Origin: Actinobacteria bacterium 69-20
GTDB lineage: Bacteria; Actinomycetota; Actinomycetes; Mycobacteriales; Nakamurellaceae
Reading direction: 5' to 3'
Assembly: GCA_001897425.1 (NCBI GenBank)
Contig: MKSW01000033.1
Coordinates: forward strand, 416,717 to 480,716
DNA length: 64,000 bases
This document shows, piece by piece, positions 1-9,056 of this stretch; positions within the stretch are counted from its first letter, which is position 1, and each line of letters opens with the position of its first letter. The notes beneath the pieces are model-generated. The model saw only the letters and a program-made list of their open reading frames with translations, was not told where the DNA came from and ran no database searches. The position numbers and the translations under genes were made by a program.

Positions 1-283
1 CAAGCTGCGCGCGGACTGCGTGGTAGGCCGCCAGGTGGCCGCCAGCGGTGGTCGGCCGGAGGCCCTGGTTCTCCAGGATCGACCACAGCGCTTTGCGGGC
101 GGCGTCGTAGAGCAGCGCATAGGCACCCTCGGGGTCGGCGTCTGCTGTCCGTATGGCGCTGACCAAGTGCCGTCGCGCCTGAGCCAACACGCGATCGGCG
201 TGCTCGCGGCTGGCCGGGACCCGCTGCAGATGCTTGTCTGCGAGCAGCTTTTCGATCTCTGCGCGGCCCTGGTCCCACCTCAT
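1..283 (-). CDS. HEPN-domain protein (SAV_6107-like), partial at window edge
   Basis: I translated this minus-strand frame by hand. It opens with ATG at 283, which overlaps the TGA of the upstream nucleotidyltransferase gene by four bases (ATGA), so translation is probably coupled. The visible 94 residues run MRWDQGRAEIEKLL, then a region containing YALLYDAARKAL and LRPTTAGGHLAAYHAV, and are still open at base 1. The helical pattern and the GGHLAAYHA stretch resemble the SAV_6107-type HEPN family, whose members are often RNase toxins or partners of MNT nucleotidyltransferases. The typical HEPN R-x4-6-H motif is not in the visible part. A role as the toxin of a two-gene module is inferred from the neighbour. 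Confidence 0.7.
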   Translation of the reverse strand, partial: MRWDQGRAEIEKLLADKHLQRVPASREHADRVLAQARRHLVSAIRTADADPEGAYALLYDAARKALWSILENQGLRPTTAGGHLAAYHAVRAQL

Positions 284-885
284 CGACCCACCTCGGTATC
301 GGTGACGGCCAGCTCGATCAACGGGCGCGACCGGATCGACGACAGGAACGCGTCGGCGTTCGGCGGCTGCTCCCACACGCTCGCACGCACGCGTCGGATG
401 TTCACCTCGCGGCCGCCGAGACGGCGTTCGGCACGCTGGGCGGCAAGGTCAAGATCGTCAGGGTCGGCATCGCCGACGACCAGTACGTCGACGTCGTTCG
501 GCGGCGGGCCTGCTTCGCCGCTGTAGCGAGCAGCCCAAGATCCATACAAGAACGCCTTCCCGATCCCCGGAACCTTCCGCAACTCCTCGGTCAGGACCGG
601 CATCGGCCCGTAGGTCACCACGAGCAGGTCGGTCAACGGCCGACTCAGCAGCGAATCGGTCACGGCCCGCACCAGGCGGTTGTTACCTTGGCGCCGATCG
701 GCCAGGATCCGCGCGACGACCAGACGGTCTACTTCCTGCTGCGTCGCCTTCACCGACGCGCCGATGCGACGGGCAGCCTCGGTGACGGTGTACTCCTGCT
801 CTGGGTTCAGGTAGGTCAGGGCGAGGAGGTTGCCCTGGACCTGGGAGCGCAGCAACGGCAGCAACGCCGGCGGTTCAGCTCTCAT
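280..885 (-). CDS. HTH plus MNT-type nucleotidyltransferase, putative antitoxin
   Basis: A 201-residue protein. The N-terminal half (about 1-75) looks like a winged helix-turn-helix (YTVTEAARRIGASVKATQQEVDR). The C-terminal half carries the polymerase-beta nucleotidyltransferase signature GSW at about 115 followed by DVDVLVVG at about 131, i.e. GS-x10-D-x-D. MNT nucleotidyltransferases paired with HEPN proteins form toxin-antitoxin modules in which the MNT partner neutralises the HEPN RNase, often by adding AMP. The next gene is a HEPN-like protein overlapping by ATGA, which supports that reading. The start at 885 has GGAAG five bases upstream. The HTH and the palindrome just upstream suggest autoregulation. 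The antitoxin role is inferred. Confidence 0.75.
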   Translation of the reverse strand: MRAEPPALLPLLRSQVQGNLLALTYLNPEQEYTVTEAARRIGASVKATQQEVDRLVVARILADRRQGNNRLVRAVTDSLLSRPLTDLLVVTYGPMPVLTEELRKVPGIGKAFLYGSWAARYSGEAGPPPNDVDVLVVGDADPDDLDLAAQRAERRLGGREVNIRRVRASVWEQPPNADAFLSSIRSRPLIELAVTDTEVGR

Positions 886-899
886 AAGACTTCCATCTT

Positions 900-914
900 C
901 CTATACCTCATAGG
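900..914. promoter_or_regulatory. Palindrome upstream of the HTH-nucleotidyltransferase gene, candidate operator
   Basis: CCTATACCTCATAGG has perfect CCTAT/ATAGG arms around a five-base centre and lies 15 bases upstream of the start codon at 885. The downstream gene encodes an HTH protein, so autoregulation is plausible. The surrounding bases are AT-rich for this genome, consistent with a promoter. Confidence 0.4.
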
Positions 915-1446
915 TGAATTGCAAGGCGATGGTGCCAGGTGGCTCGGCTGACTTGGCCGCAAGCGAACTCGCTACGGGACGTCGAGGGTCCGGGCGAGGT
1001 TGGGTCCGCACAAGTGGATCTCCATCACCGTATGGACCGCCCGCTGCTCGTCGCCGGGACACGGGCGTCCTGCGGTACCGCGGTGTCCGGTGCAGCAAAG
1101 CCGTCGGGCGCGTCGCCGGACGTACCCCTGAGCGGCCGCAGATCTACGCACGGTAATCGCGCTGGAAAATGCCCACGTGACCGACCGCAGCCGAGAGGTA
1201 CTCGCCGCGAGCCGGTGCGGCAGCGTCAACGCGCCGACCGGCTCAGGACCGCATCGGGTCGGGTCCATCGAGTATGACGATGTTCCGGGGTGGGCCTCGT
1301 CCGCAAAGCCCCGGCCGGCGGGGCGGGCGCGGCGCGGAACGTCGTCATACTGGGGAGACCCGCGCGGGCGCGCGCCGTCGCGCCGACGAGTGCCGCTCTC
1401 GGCCCATTGGCGACGAGCCGCGGGAGAACGGACGAACGAAGGCCGT
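915..1446. other. 532-base stretch without a convincing gene
   Basis: Open frames here have no recognisable protein, and one of them merely runs into the nucleoside hydrolase gene. The only structure I see is the long inverted repeat at 1269-1353 and a GAAGG ribosome-binding site just before 1447. Confidence 0.6.
1269..1353. repeat. Inverted pair of the dispersed GTATGACG repeat
   Basis: The left arm cgagtatgacgatgttccgg (1269-1288) and the right arm ggaacgtcgtcatactgg (1336-1353) are near reverse complements and can form a stem of about 18-20 pairs around a loop of nearly 50 bases. Each arm is a copy of a motif found elsewhere in the first 28 kb. It sits 94 bases before the nucleoside hydrolase start, so a transcript-folding role is possible. 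Confidence 0.55.
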
Positions 1447-2448
1447 ATGACGGATACAGACGTGCCAGGCAACTACGGCCCGAACGGCCGCATCCTGGAC
1501 GGCCCCGGCCCGCGCAGCATCATCCTGGACTGCGACCCCGGCCACGACGACGCGTTCGCGATCATGCTGGCGCGCGGTAGCCCCGGCATCGACCTCAGGG
1601 CGATCACCACGGTCGCCGGCAACCAGACGCTGGAGAAGGTGACCCGGAACGCGCGGGCGGTCGCGACGATCTGCGGCATCACCGGCGTGCCGATCGCGGC
1701 CGGCGCGGCGGCACCGCTGGTCCGCCCGCTGCGGGTCGCGGCCGACATCCACGGCGCCTCGGGCATGGACGGGCCGGCGCTCCCCGCTCCTACGGTTCCG
1801 CTCGACCCGCGGCACGGCGTGGACGTCATCGTCGAGACGGTGCGGTCGCAGCCGGCCGGCAGCATCACCCTGGTGCCGACCGGGCCGCTCACCAATATCG
1901 CGCTGGCGGCCCGGCTCGCACCCGACATCGTGGGCCGCGTGCGGGAAGTCGTGCTGATGGGCGGCGGCTACGGCGGCGGGAACGTGACGGCCGCGGCCGA
2001 GTTCAACATCCTCGCGGACCCGGAGGCCGCGCACATCGTCTTCGGTGCGGCCTGGCCGGTCACCATGGTCGGCCTCGACGTCACGCATCAGGCGCTGGCC
2101 ACGCCCGAGATAGCCGCGCGCATCGCGGATCTCGGCACGGCGCCGGCCGCCTTCGCGGTCGAACTGCTGGAGTTCTTCGGCCGAATGTATTCGGCCGCAC
2201 AGGGTTTCGCGGCGCCGCCGGTACACGACCCGTGCGCGGTGGCGCTGGTCGCGGACCCCGCGGTGGTCGCCCTGCGGCCGGCGCACGTGGAGATCGAGCG
2301 CACCGGCACGCACACCACGGGGATGACGGTGACGGACTTCATCGGTCGAGGCGGGGTGGCGCTCGATCACCGGGTGGGGGTCGAGCTGAATCGAGACCTG
2401 TTCTGGGACATGATGATCGCCGCCATCGCCGCGATCTCCGAGGGTTGA
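1447..2448 (+). CDS. Inosine-uridine-type nucleoside hydrolase
   Basis: A 333-residue cytosolic enzyme of the IUNH family, which splits ribonucleosides into free base and ribose. The N-terminal calcium-binding signature DPGHDDA appears at about 29-35, the family motif TGPLTNIALA at about 140, MGGG near 163, and the late active-site segment VHDPCAVALV near 260. Length is normal for RihA/RihB/RihC-type proteins; substrate preference cannot be told. I chose ATG 1447, with GAAGG four bases upstream, rather than the in-frame start at 1177, because the added residues are unlike the family. It converges on pucR, with the purine-nitrogen genes beyond, which supports a role in purine nucleoside use. 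Confidence 0.9.
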   Translation: MTDTDVPGNYGPNGRILDGPGPRSIILDCDPGHDDAFAIMLARGSPGIDLRAITTVAGNQTLEKVTRNARAVATICGITGVPIAAGAAAPLVRPLRVAADIHGASGMDGPALPAPTVPLDPRHGVDVIVETVRSQPAGSITLVPTGPLTNIALAARLAPDIVGRVREVVLMGGGYGGGNVTAAAEFNILADPEAAHIVFGAAWPVTMVGLDVTHQALATPEIAARIADLGTAPAAFAVELLEFFGRMYSAAQGFAAPPVHDPCAVALVADPAVVALRPAHVEIERTGTHTTGMTVTDFIGRGGVALDHRVGVELNRDLFWDMMIAAIAAISEG

Positions 2449-2513
2449 TCTGCCGTCCAGGACGGACGACGCGCCGCGGGCACAACAGCCGAAAATGACC
2501 CCGGCGCCGCGTG

Positions 2514-2536
2514 CGGCGCGAACATCGTCATCCTCG
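2514..2536. repeat. Copy of the dispersed GTATGACG repeat (reverse orientation)
   Basis: gcgcgaacatcgtcatcctcg lies between the convergent ends of the nucleoside hydrolase and pucR genes. It differs from the consensus at one base (cctcg for actcg). Confidence 0.4.
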
Positions 2537-2560
2537 AAAAACAGGCGACCACAAGCGATC

Positions 2561-4270
2561 TCAGCGGTGGGCGACCCGCATCTGCCACACGTAGAGCGCC
2601 ACCGTAAGATCCGCGCGAAGCCGAGCGTTCGTGGTGAACGGCCCGAGCAGGCGCTCGAGTTTGCCGATGCGGTAGCGCAGCGTGTTGTAGTGGAAGTGCA
2701 GGCGGCGGGCGGTCTGCGCGACGTTCAGGTTGGTGTCGAGCAGCACGGTGAGCGTGCGGCGCAGCTCGTCGGACTCCACGTCGCCCTCGGCGGCAGCCAG
2801 CGGGCCGAGCGTGTCGGTGAGGAACGATCGGAGCTCGTCGGAATCCGGCACCTGGGAGAGCAGCCGGTACAACCCGAGGTCGTCGAACCGGGACACCGAG
2901 CCTGCTCCGGCGAGCCGACGGCCGACCCGCACGGCCTCCCACGCCTGGTGGTAGGCGGTGGCCAACGAGGCGACGCTTTCCACCACGCGCGAGACGCCGA
3001 CGATCCCGTCGAACGGGGCGCCGGGCGAGGACAGCCCGCCGAGCAGGTCCACCACGCGGGCCGTCGGCGGCACGACACCGTCCGGCGCGTGCATCACGGC
3101 GACGGCCTCCGTGGCGAACGCGGCGGCCGCCCCGTCGGGGTCCCAGCGGCGGACCCACGCGGCCCAGGAGGCGCCCAGTTGCTCGGCGCGGCGGCGGCGC
3201 GCGGCGTCGTCGTTGCCGCGCACCTCCCCGGCGGCGACCACCACGAACATCGGCCCGGTCAGGTCCCAGCCGAATCCCTTGGCGCCCTCCACCGCGGCGG
3301 CCGGCGGCATCTGCCCGGCCAGCACGTCCCGCAGGAAGTCGCCGCGGTACTTACCCTCCACCGCGGCGACGGCGAGCTCGCGGGTGACGACCAGCGCGGC
3401 AACGGTCGCCCCGCGCTCGGCGATCATCACGTCCTGCCCGTCCCACGGGCGGTCGGAGCGCACCGCGATCAGGTGGCCCTGGTTGCGCTCGGCGACCACG
3501 GTGGCGATGAGCACCGAGACCTGATCGGCGCCGGTACCGAGGGTGTGGATGCCGTGGCCGAACATGGTGGCCCGGAAGAGGTGGTCGTCGTCGAACAGCT
3601 CCGCAGCGGCGGCCGGAAGCTCCGCGCCCGCCGCGGCGATGGTGCGCCCGGTCCGGTCGGCATGCAGCACCGAGACGGCCGGGGCGACGGCGGCGGCAGA
3701 GGCACCTGCCGGGTCCGGGGCGTCCGGCTGCGCGGGCACTGCGGCGAGCTGTTCCGGGAGCGCCGCGACGACCTCCGGCAGGCCGCCGCCGTGCAACACC
3801 AACTGCAGCAGCACCGAGTGCGCCTGTTCGCTGCGCGCGAGCATCGCGGCCTGGCGCCCGAGCACCTCGGACAGCACCTGATTCATGATCTCGTCGAACC
3901 CGACGCCGTCCGGGATCTGCACGACGGGAAACTCGAGACGGTCCGCAGATTCGAGCATGCCCTTCGGCAACGCGTCGAGGTACCGCCCGAGCTTGACCGC
4001 GATGCCGGCCAGCCCGCGCGCGTCCAATTCGGCGACGAAGTCGTCCAGCGCCTCGGGCGTCGAGCGCAGCGGATAGCCGGTGGTCAGCAGCAGCTCGTCG
4101 GCCTTGGTCCATTGCAGGACGTCCGGCACTTCCATCATGTTCACGAACCGCACGACGCGGTCCAGCCCCGCGGCACCGGCGAGCACGGTGCTGCCGGCCA
4201 TCGCCGGCCGCGCGAGCACCTCGCGCATGGTGATACCCGGCGCCACCGTCGGGAAATCCGTTCGTACCAC
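2561..4270 (-). CDS. pucR: PucR-family transcriptional regulator
   Basis: A 569-residue regulator. The N-terminal PucR domain (about 1-130) contains FVNMMEVPDVLQW and LLLTTGYPL. A middle GGDEF-like region follows, and the C-terminal HTH_30 is clear in LNVAQTARRLHFHYNTLRYR near 520. PucR proteins control purine catabolism and related nitrogen genes. I place the start at GTG 4270, which has GAGGAAGG nine bases upstream; the open frame continues to 4510, but those residues are Arg/Gly/Pro-rich and unlike the family. The gene is divergent from the allH-fdrA-allG operon, so that operon is its most likely target. This target is inferred from position. Confidence 0.88.
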   Translation of the reverse strand: MVRTDFPTVAPGITMREVLARPAMAGSTVLAGAAGLDRVVRFVNMMEVPDVLQWTKADELLLTTGYPLRSTPEALDDFVAELDARGLAGIAVKLGRYLDALPKGMLESADRLEFPVVQIPDGVGFDEIMNQVLSEVLGRQAAMLARSEQAHSVLLQLVLHGGGLPEVVAALPEQLAAVPAQPDAPDPAGASAAAVAPAVSVLHADRTGRTIAAAGAELPAAAAELFDDDHLFRATMFGHGIHTLGTGADQVSVLIATVVAERNQGHLIAVRSDRPWDGQDVMIAERGATVAALVVTRELAVAAVEGKYRGDFLRDVLAGQMPPAAAVEGAKGFGWDLTGPMFVVVAAGEVRGNDDAARRRRAEQLGASWAAWVRRWDPDGAAAAFATEAVAVMHAPDGVVPPTARVVDLLGGLSSPGAPFDGIVGVSRVVESVASLATAYHQAWEAVRVGRRLAGAGSVSRFDDLGLYRLLSQVPDSDELRSFLTDTLGPLAAAEGDVESDELRRTLTVLLDTNLNVAQTARRLHFHYNTLRYRIGKLERLLGPFTTNARLRADLTVALYVWQMRVAHR

Positions 4271-4702
4271 GATCGCCGACCTTCCTCGCCATGCCTGCCA
4301 CGCGCCCGTCATCCGCCTATGACGGGCCCGCCCGATGCCTGCCAAGCGCCTGCCGGGGCGCCCACCACGTTCCCCCGGCGCGCCGGCCTGGATCCGGTGC
4401 GGAACCGCTCCGGCGGCCGCGCGCGTACCCGGTGATGTGCCGGGCGAATCGCCTCGACCGGACTCACCTGCGCCGGCGCGGCAGGCCGGCGGCACCTTGG
4501 CGGATTTCACGGCAGTTCCCGGGCTCCGTCGTCACATTCTCCCATGCGACCGGCACTGATGGCCTACTAGGTTCGCAAGAGAGGCTGGAAGGGGCGGTGC
4601 TGTGCAGGAAACGAAGCCGGGGCCTGCGCCGGACACCGTGCGGGGAGAGGTGCCGGGCACTGTGCAGGGCGCTGTGCCGGACACGACACCAGAGACACAG
4701 CC
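4271..4702. other. Divergent intergenic region between pucR and allH
   Basis: 432 bases with no supported gene. It must hold the promoters of both divergent units. Bases about 4624-4684 contain imperfect repeats of the type gtgccggacac/gtgcagggc. I see no clean operator palindrome. Confidence 0.5.
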
Positions 4703-5722
4703 ATGGATCTGAGCCTTGGCCCCCAGCGGGAAACGGTGACCCCCGGATTTCGCAGACCGCCGCGTATGACGCCGGCCGTGGCCGCGGTCCGTTCGGCCGG
4801 CACCGGCGCCGACCGGGGGGCCAGCCTGCCGGTGATCCCGGCCGCGGTCGCCATTCCGGTGCTCGACCTCGTTGCCGGAGAACTGACACCCGCGACGATT
4901 CTGGCAGCGTATTCGGCCGCGGTGGTGCTGTGCTGTGAGCCGCGTGCCGACCGGCCCGCGCGGATCGTGACGGTCCTCGCCCGCGAGGCGTCCGGCGTTC
5001 CGAACGGCGTGCGGACGGCGCTCACGGCCGCGGATCGCCCGTTCCGGAAACTCACCGAAGGGGACGCCGCGTTCGTCGGCGGCGGCGGCATCCAGCTCAC
5101 CGGCATGCGCCTGCGCGCGGTGCGAACCGTGCGCACCGCGGTCTCGCACATCACGCCCTCGCCGCGTGCCGTCCGCCGGATCGGAGACGTGGCCGGCGGC
5201 GCGCCCCGCGGCGTCGCCGACGAACCGGTCGGTGCATTGCGCGCCGCCCTGGCGACGGGCGACGCCGCGGGTCTGCGCGCGGCCGTACGGGCGCTCGTCG
5301 GGCTGGGGACGGGGTCCACCCCCGGCGGCGACGACGTTCTCGCCGGGACGATGGCGGGCCTGCTCGCCACCGACCGGGCGGTCCTCGCGCACCAGATCGC
5401 CGCCGCCCTGCTGCCCGACCTGGCGGCGCGCACCCCGGTGGTATCCGCGGACCTGCTGCGGCTCGCGGCGCAGGGCAATGTGTGCACGGAGGCCGGCGCC
5501 GTCATACTCGCTGCGGCCGAACACGGTTGCCGTTCCGCGAATCCAAGCAGTGACCTCGGCAGTGACCTCGATCGGGCGCTCGCGCGCCTGCTCGCGATCG
5601 GACACACGTCCGGAGCCGATATGGCGACCGGTCTTGCCATCGGTCTCGGCGTGCCCGACCAGCCGCGGCCGCGCCAGCCCCGCAGGTCACGCGTGCGGAT
5701 GGCAGGGGCGACCGCCTGGTGA
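4703..5722 (+). CDS. allH: DUF2877 protein, AllH-like oxamate carbamoyltransferase subunit
   Basis: A 339-residue protein of the DUF2877 family. The diagnostic segment GLGTGSTPGGDDVLAG at about 207-222 matches the family's G-x-G-x-TPSGDD motif. In E. coli the DUF2877 protein YlbF has been renamed AllH and assigned, with FdrA (AllF) and YlbE (AllG), to oxamate carbamoyltransferase, the last part of allantoin breakdown. Here it heads an operon with fdrA and allG homologues. The start ATG 4703 has only a weak ribosome-binding site, but the frame has no earlier start nearby. The last residues, rich in Arg/Pro, are poorly conserved. Function is inferred from family and context. Confidence 0.8.
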   Translation: MDLSLGPQRETVTPGFRRPPRMTPAVAAVRSAGTGADRGASLPVIPAAVAIPVLDLVAGELTPATILAAYSAAVVLCCEPRADRPARIVTVLAREASGVPNGVRTALTAADRPFRKLTEGDAAFVGGGGIQLTGMRLRAVRTVRTAVSHITPSPRAVRRIGDVAGGAPRGVADEPVGALRAALATGDAAGLRAAVRALVGLGTGSTPGGDDVLAGTMAGLLATDRAVLAHQIAAALLPDLAARTPVVSADLLRLAAQGNVCTEAGAVILAAAEHGCRSANPSSDLGSDLDRALARLLAIGHTSGADMATGLAIGLGVPDQPRPRQPRRSRVRMAGATAW

Positions 5723-5928
5723 GGACCATCTCGCGCACCAAGATCGGCCCGGGCGGACCCGACAGTTCTGCTTGCCGCGTCACCGGCCCACGGATTTCGG
5801 CGCGGTGACACCGCACGACACCCGCACGAGCAACGCCCCGAGAACCTGCCCGGGAACACCTGCAGAAGAGCCAAGAACGCATCAGTACTAACAACACAGT
5901 CGGCCGACCGGCTAGCGAGGAGCATCCG

Positions 5929-7485
5929 ATGCCTGAACTGGTGGAACTGCGGAGCGGCGTCTACCACGACTCCGTGACGCTGCTGCGGATCTCGCAGTCG
6001 GTGACAGACGCGCCCGGGATCACCGCGGCGCAGGTCGCGATGGCGACCCCGCTCAACGTCGACCTCGCGGTGGGACTCGGCTTCGCCGTGCCGCCGTCCG
6101 CGGGGCCCAACGACCTGCTGGTGGCGCTGCGCGGCGTCGACGATGACGGCGTGCGGTCGGGCCTGGCCGCACTCGAGGCGGCGCTCGAAGCGGCGGAGGC
6201 GGCCGGGCGCGCGGCGGGCGGGTTCGGCGACGCCGAGCAGCCCCGGACGGTGCGCACCGCGGCCGAGCGCTCGCCCGACGCCTCGGTCGTGCTGCTCTCC
6301 GTGCCCGGGCCGTCGGTGATCGGCGAAGCCATGGACGCGATCGCCGCCGGCCGACACGTGATGATCTTCTCCGACAACGTGCCGGTGGAACACGAGATCG
6401 TGCTCAAGGACGCCGCCGCCGCGGCCGGCGTTCTGGTGATGGGTCCGGACTGCGGCACAGCCGTGATCGGCGGCGTCGGCCTCGGCTTCGCGAACGTCCT
6501 GCGCGCGGCCGGCAGCCGATCGGACACCCCGAGCGTCGGGGTGATCGCCGCCTCGGGCACCGGCGCGCAGCAATTGACCTGCCTGCTGGACCAGGCCGGC
6601 GTTCCGATCTCCGCCGTACTCGGCCTGGGCGGTCGGGACCTGTCCGAGAAGGTCGGCGGCCGCAGCGCTCTCGCCGCGCTGACGATGCTGGAGGACGATC
6701 CGGCGACCGATCACATCGTCATCGTGTCGAAGCCGCCGCATCCGGCGACCGCCGAGAAGGTGATCGCCGCCGCGACGGCCTCGGCCAAGCCGGTGACGAC
6801 GGTCCTTCTGGGGCGCGGTCAGCCGGATCTGACCAGCGCCGCGGAATCGGTGCTCCGATCGATCCACGTCCCGGTCCCGACCTGGCCCTACTGGTCGCCC
6901 GACGACGGCATCCACCCCGTCGCCGGTGCGCTGCGCGGCCTGTATTCGGGCGGCACGCTGGCCGATGAAGCGATGATCATCGCCGGCGACATCCTCGGCG
7001 ATATCCGGTCGAACATCCCGCTGGCACCCGAACTCGCGTTGCCGGCCTCGGCGACCGGCCATGGCCTGCCAAAGCTCGGCGGCCTCGGCCACGTGATCGT
7101 CGACCTGGGCGACGACGAGTTCACCCGCGGCCGGCCGCACCCGATGATCGACCCCACGGTGAAGCTGGACCTGCTGGCCGCACAGGCCGCGGACCCGGAC
7201 GTCACGGTGATCCTGCTCGACGTGGTGCTCGGTTACGGCTCCGAGCCCGACCCGGCGGCGCGGCTCGCCCCCGCCATCGGCAACGCCATCTCCGCGGCGG
7301 CGGCGGCCGGCCGCGAGCTCGCGGTCATCGTGTCGCTCTGCGGCACGGACGGCGATCCGCAGAACCGCGAAGCCGTCGCCACCGCCCTGGCGCATGCCGG
7401 CGCCGACGTGTACGCCTCCAATGCCGCCGCCGCCCGGGCTGCCGCCCACGCCGCCGTCGGCCAGACCGAAAGGGACGACGCATGA
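5929..7485 (+). CDS. fdrA: FdrA/AllF-family acyl-CoA synthetase-like protein
   Basis: A 518-residue FdrA-family protein with a succinyl-CoA-synthetase-alpha-like fold. The N-terminus (VELRSGVYHDSVTLLRISQ) is typical of FdrA, followed by VLVMGPDCGTAVIGGVGLGFAN at about 164-185 and the conserved GVIAASGTGAQ segment near 203. FdrA was named as a suppressor of dominant-negative FtsH and is now seen as AllF, part of oxamate carbamoyltransferase. A ribosome-binding site (cgaggag) lies seven bases before ATG 5929. Its stop overlaps the allG start by ATGA. The 206 bases between allH and this gene hold nothing obvious, so a second promoter is possible. Confidence 0.85.
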   Translation: MPELVELRSGVYHDSVTLLRISQSVTDAPGITAAQVAMATPLNVDLAVGLGFAVPPSAGPNDLLVALRGVDDDGVRSGLAALEAALEAAEAAGRAAGGFGDAEQPRTVRTAAERSPDASVVLLSVPGPSVIGEAMDAIAAGRHVMIFSDNVPVEHEIVLKDAAAAAGVLVMGPDCGTAVIGGVGLGFANVLRAAGSRSDTPSVGVIAASGTGAQQLTCLLDQAGVPISAVLGLGGRDLSEKVGGRSALAALTMLEDDPATDHIVIVSKPPHPATAEKVIAAATASAKPVTTVLLGRGQPDLTSAAESVLRSIHVPVPTWPYWSPDDGIHPVAGALRGLYSGGTLADEAMIIAGDILGDIRSNIPLAPELALPASATGHGLPKLGGLGHVIVDLGDDEFTRGRPHPMIDPTVKLDLLAAQAADPDVTVILLDVVLGYGSEPDPAARLAPAIGNAISAAAAAGRELAVIVSLCGTDGDPQNREAVATALAHAGADVYASNAAAARAAAHAAVGQTERDDA

Positions 7486-8951
7486 GCACCGATGCCGTCA
7501 CTGCCGCCGCACCCGCCACCGGCCACGCTGCGCCCGTGAGCCTGCTGGCCGGGCCGCCGAGCGTGATCACCGCCGGGATCGACCTGCTGGCCGACGCGCT
7601 GCGCGCCCAGGCGGTGACCGTGACGACGGTGGACTTCCGCCCTCCGGTCGACGATCCGGCCGGCACGGCAGCGGCGCTCGCCACGGTGCTCGCGGACCCG
7701 CGCCGAGAGGCGGCGAACGCGACCGCGGTGGCCCGCATGCTCGCGGTGCGCGCGCACCTGGTCGACGTGCTGCCGGCATCCGAAGCGCTCGGCATGAAAC
7801 CCGGCGAGTTCTACCACGCCGGGCCGCCCATCACCTGGGATCGCGCATCGGGACCGCTCCGCGGGGCGTTGATCGGTGCCATGCTGTTCGAGGGCCTTGC
7901 CCCGACCGCGGACGAGGCCGAAGCGAAACTCGCTGCGGGCGAAGGAATCTCGTTCTCGCCGTGTCACGAGCACCATACGGTCGGGCCGATGGCCGGGCTG
8001 GTGTCGCCGTCCATGTGGATGTACAAGCTGCAGGACGAGGCCACCGGCGCTGTCTCCTACTGCTCGCTGAACGAGGGCCTGGGCAAGGTGCTGCGCTACG
8101 GCGCCTACTCGGCCGAGGTCATCGACCGGTTGAAGTGGATGTCCGCGGTGCTCGGGCCCGCGCTGCAGAAGGCCGTGCGGCTGATGGTCGCCGCGGGGAC
8201 GCCGATGGACATCACCGCCCTGGTCGGCCAGATGGTGCAGATGGGCGACGAGGGGCACAACCGCAACCGGGCCGGATCGGCCATGTTCCTGCGGGACATC
8301 AGCCCGTGGCTCATCCGGGCGGAGCTTCCGCCGAAGGACACGGCCGACGTGTTCGCCTTCATCGGCGGCAACGAGCACTTCTTCCTGAACCTCGTCATGC
8401 CGTGCGGCAAGCTGATGGGGGATGCCGCCGCGAACGTGCCCGGCTCCACTGTGGTGACGGCGCTGTGCCGCAACGGCACGGACTTCGGCATCCGCGTGTC
8501 GGGAACGGGCGACCAGTGGTTCACGGGGCCAGCCGGCATTCCCGTCGGCCTGTTCCTGGCCGGTTTCACCCAGGATGACGCCAACCCGGACATCGGCGAC
8601 TCGGCGATCACGGAAACCGTTGGTATCGGCGGCATGTCGATGGCCACCGCCCCGGCGATCGTGCGCTTTGTCGGTGGGGCGGTGCCGGACGCGCTGGCAG
8701 TGACGCGCCGCATGTACGAGATCACGCTGGCGGAGAACCCGGCGTTCGCGATCCCGATCCTCGAGTTCCGCGGCGCACCTACGGGTATCGACGCGACGCG
8801 GGTGCTGCGCACGGGCGTGCTGCCGCAGATCAACACCGGCATGGCCGGCAAGGTCGCGGGCACCGGCCAGGTCGGGGCCGGCCTGGTGAACCCGCCCATG
8901 GAGTGCTTCACCAAGGCGATCGCCGCGCTGGCTCAGGCGGTTCCCGCCTGA
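7482..8951 (+). CDS. allG: DUF1116 protein, AllG/YlbE-like
   Basis: A 489-residue DUF1116 (YlbE) protein, the usual partner of FdrA. Recognisable conserved parts are GMKPGEFYHAGPPITWDRASGPLRGAL, FSPCHEHHTVGPMAG and MGDEGHNRN, then VPCGKLMGD-like segments later. Length is normal for the family. It starts in the ATGA overlap with fdrA, showing tight coupling. In the AllFGH scheme the complex releases oxamate from oxalurate and makes carbamoyl phosphate. No carbamate kinase, the expected next enzyme, is visible in this window, so it may be encoded elsewhere or the complex may act on another carbamoyl donor. Confidence 0.85.
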   Translation: MSTDAVTAAAPATGHAAPVSLLAGPPSVITAGIDLLADALRAQAVTVTTVDFRPPVDDPAGTAAALATVLADPRREAANATAVARMLAVRAHLVDVLPASEALGMKPGEFYHAGPPITWDRASGPLRGALIGAMLFEGLAPTADEAEAKLAAGEGISFSPCHEHHTVGPMAGLVSPSMWMYKLQDEATGAVSYCSLNEGLGKVLRYGAYSAEVIDRLKWMSAVLGPALQKAVRLMVAAGTPMDITALVGQMVQMGDEGHNRNRAGSAMFLRDISPWLIRAELPPKDTADVFAFIGGNEHFFLNLVMPCGKLMGDAAANVPGSTVVTALCRNGTDFGIRVSGTGDQWFTGPAGIPVGLFLAGFTQDDANPDIGDSAITETVGIGGMSMATAPAIVRFVGGAVPDALAVTRRMYEITLAENPAFAIPILEFRGAPTGIDATRVLRTGVLPQINTGMAGKVAGTGQVGAGLVNPPMECFTKAIAALAQAVPA

Positions 8952-9056
8952 CGGCTCGCCGCGGCTCGGGCCAACCCCGGACGTGGCCCTTGCTCGGTCC
9001 TACCCTCGTCAGGAAACCACAATGTGTAATCTAGCGGTTCCTTTCGGTAATGTGAT

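Noticed and set aside
2495..4435. A 646-codon plus-strand frame opposite pucR
   Set aside because: Arg/Gly/His-rich sequence with no family; pucR motifs on the other strand are clear.
4567..7449. A 960-codon open frame on the minus strand opposite the all operon
   Set aside because: Its protein is Arg/Gly/Asp/His-rich without any domain and lies antisense to three genes with clear family matches. High GC makes long antisense frames common here.
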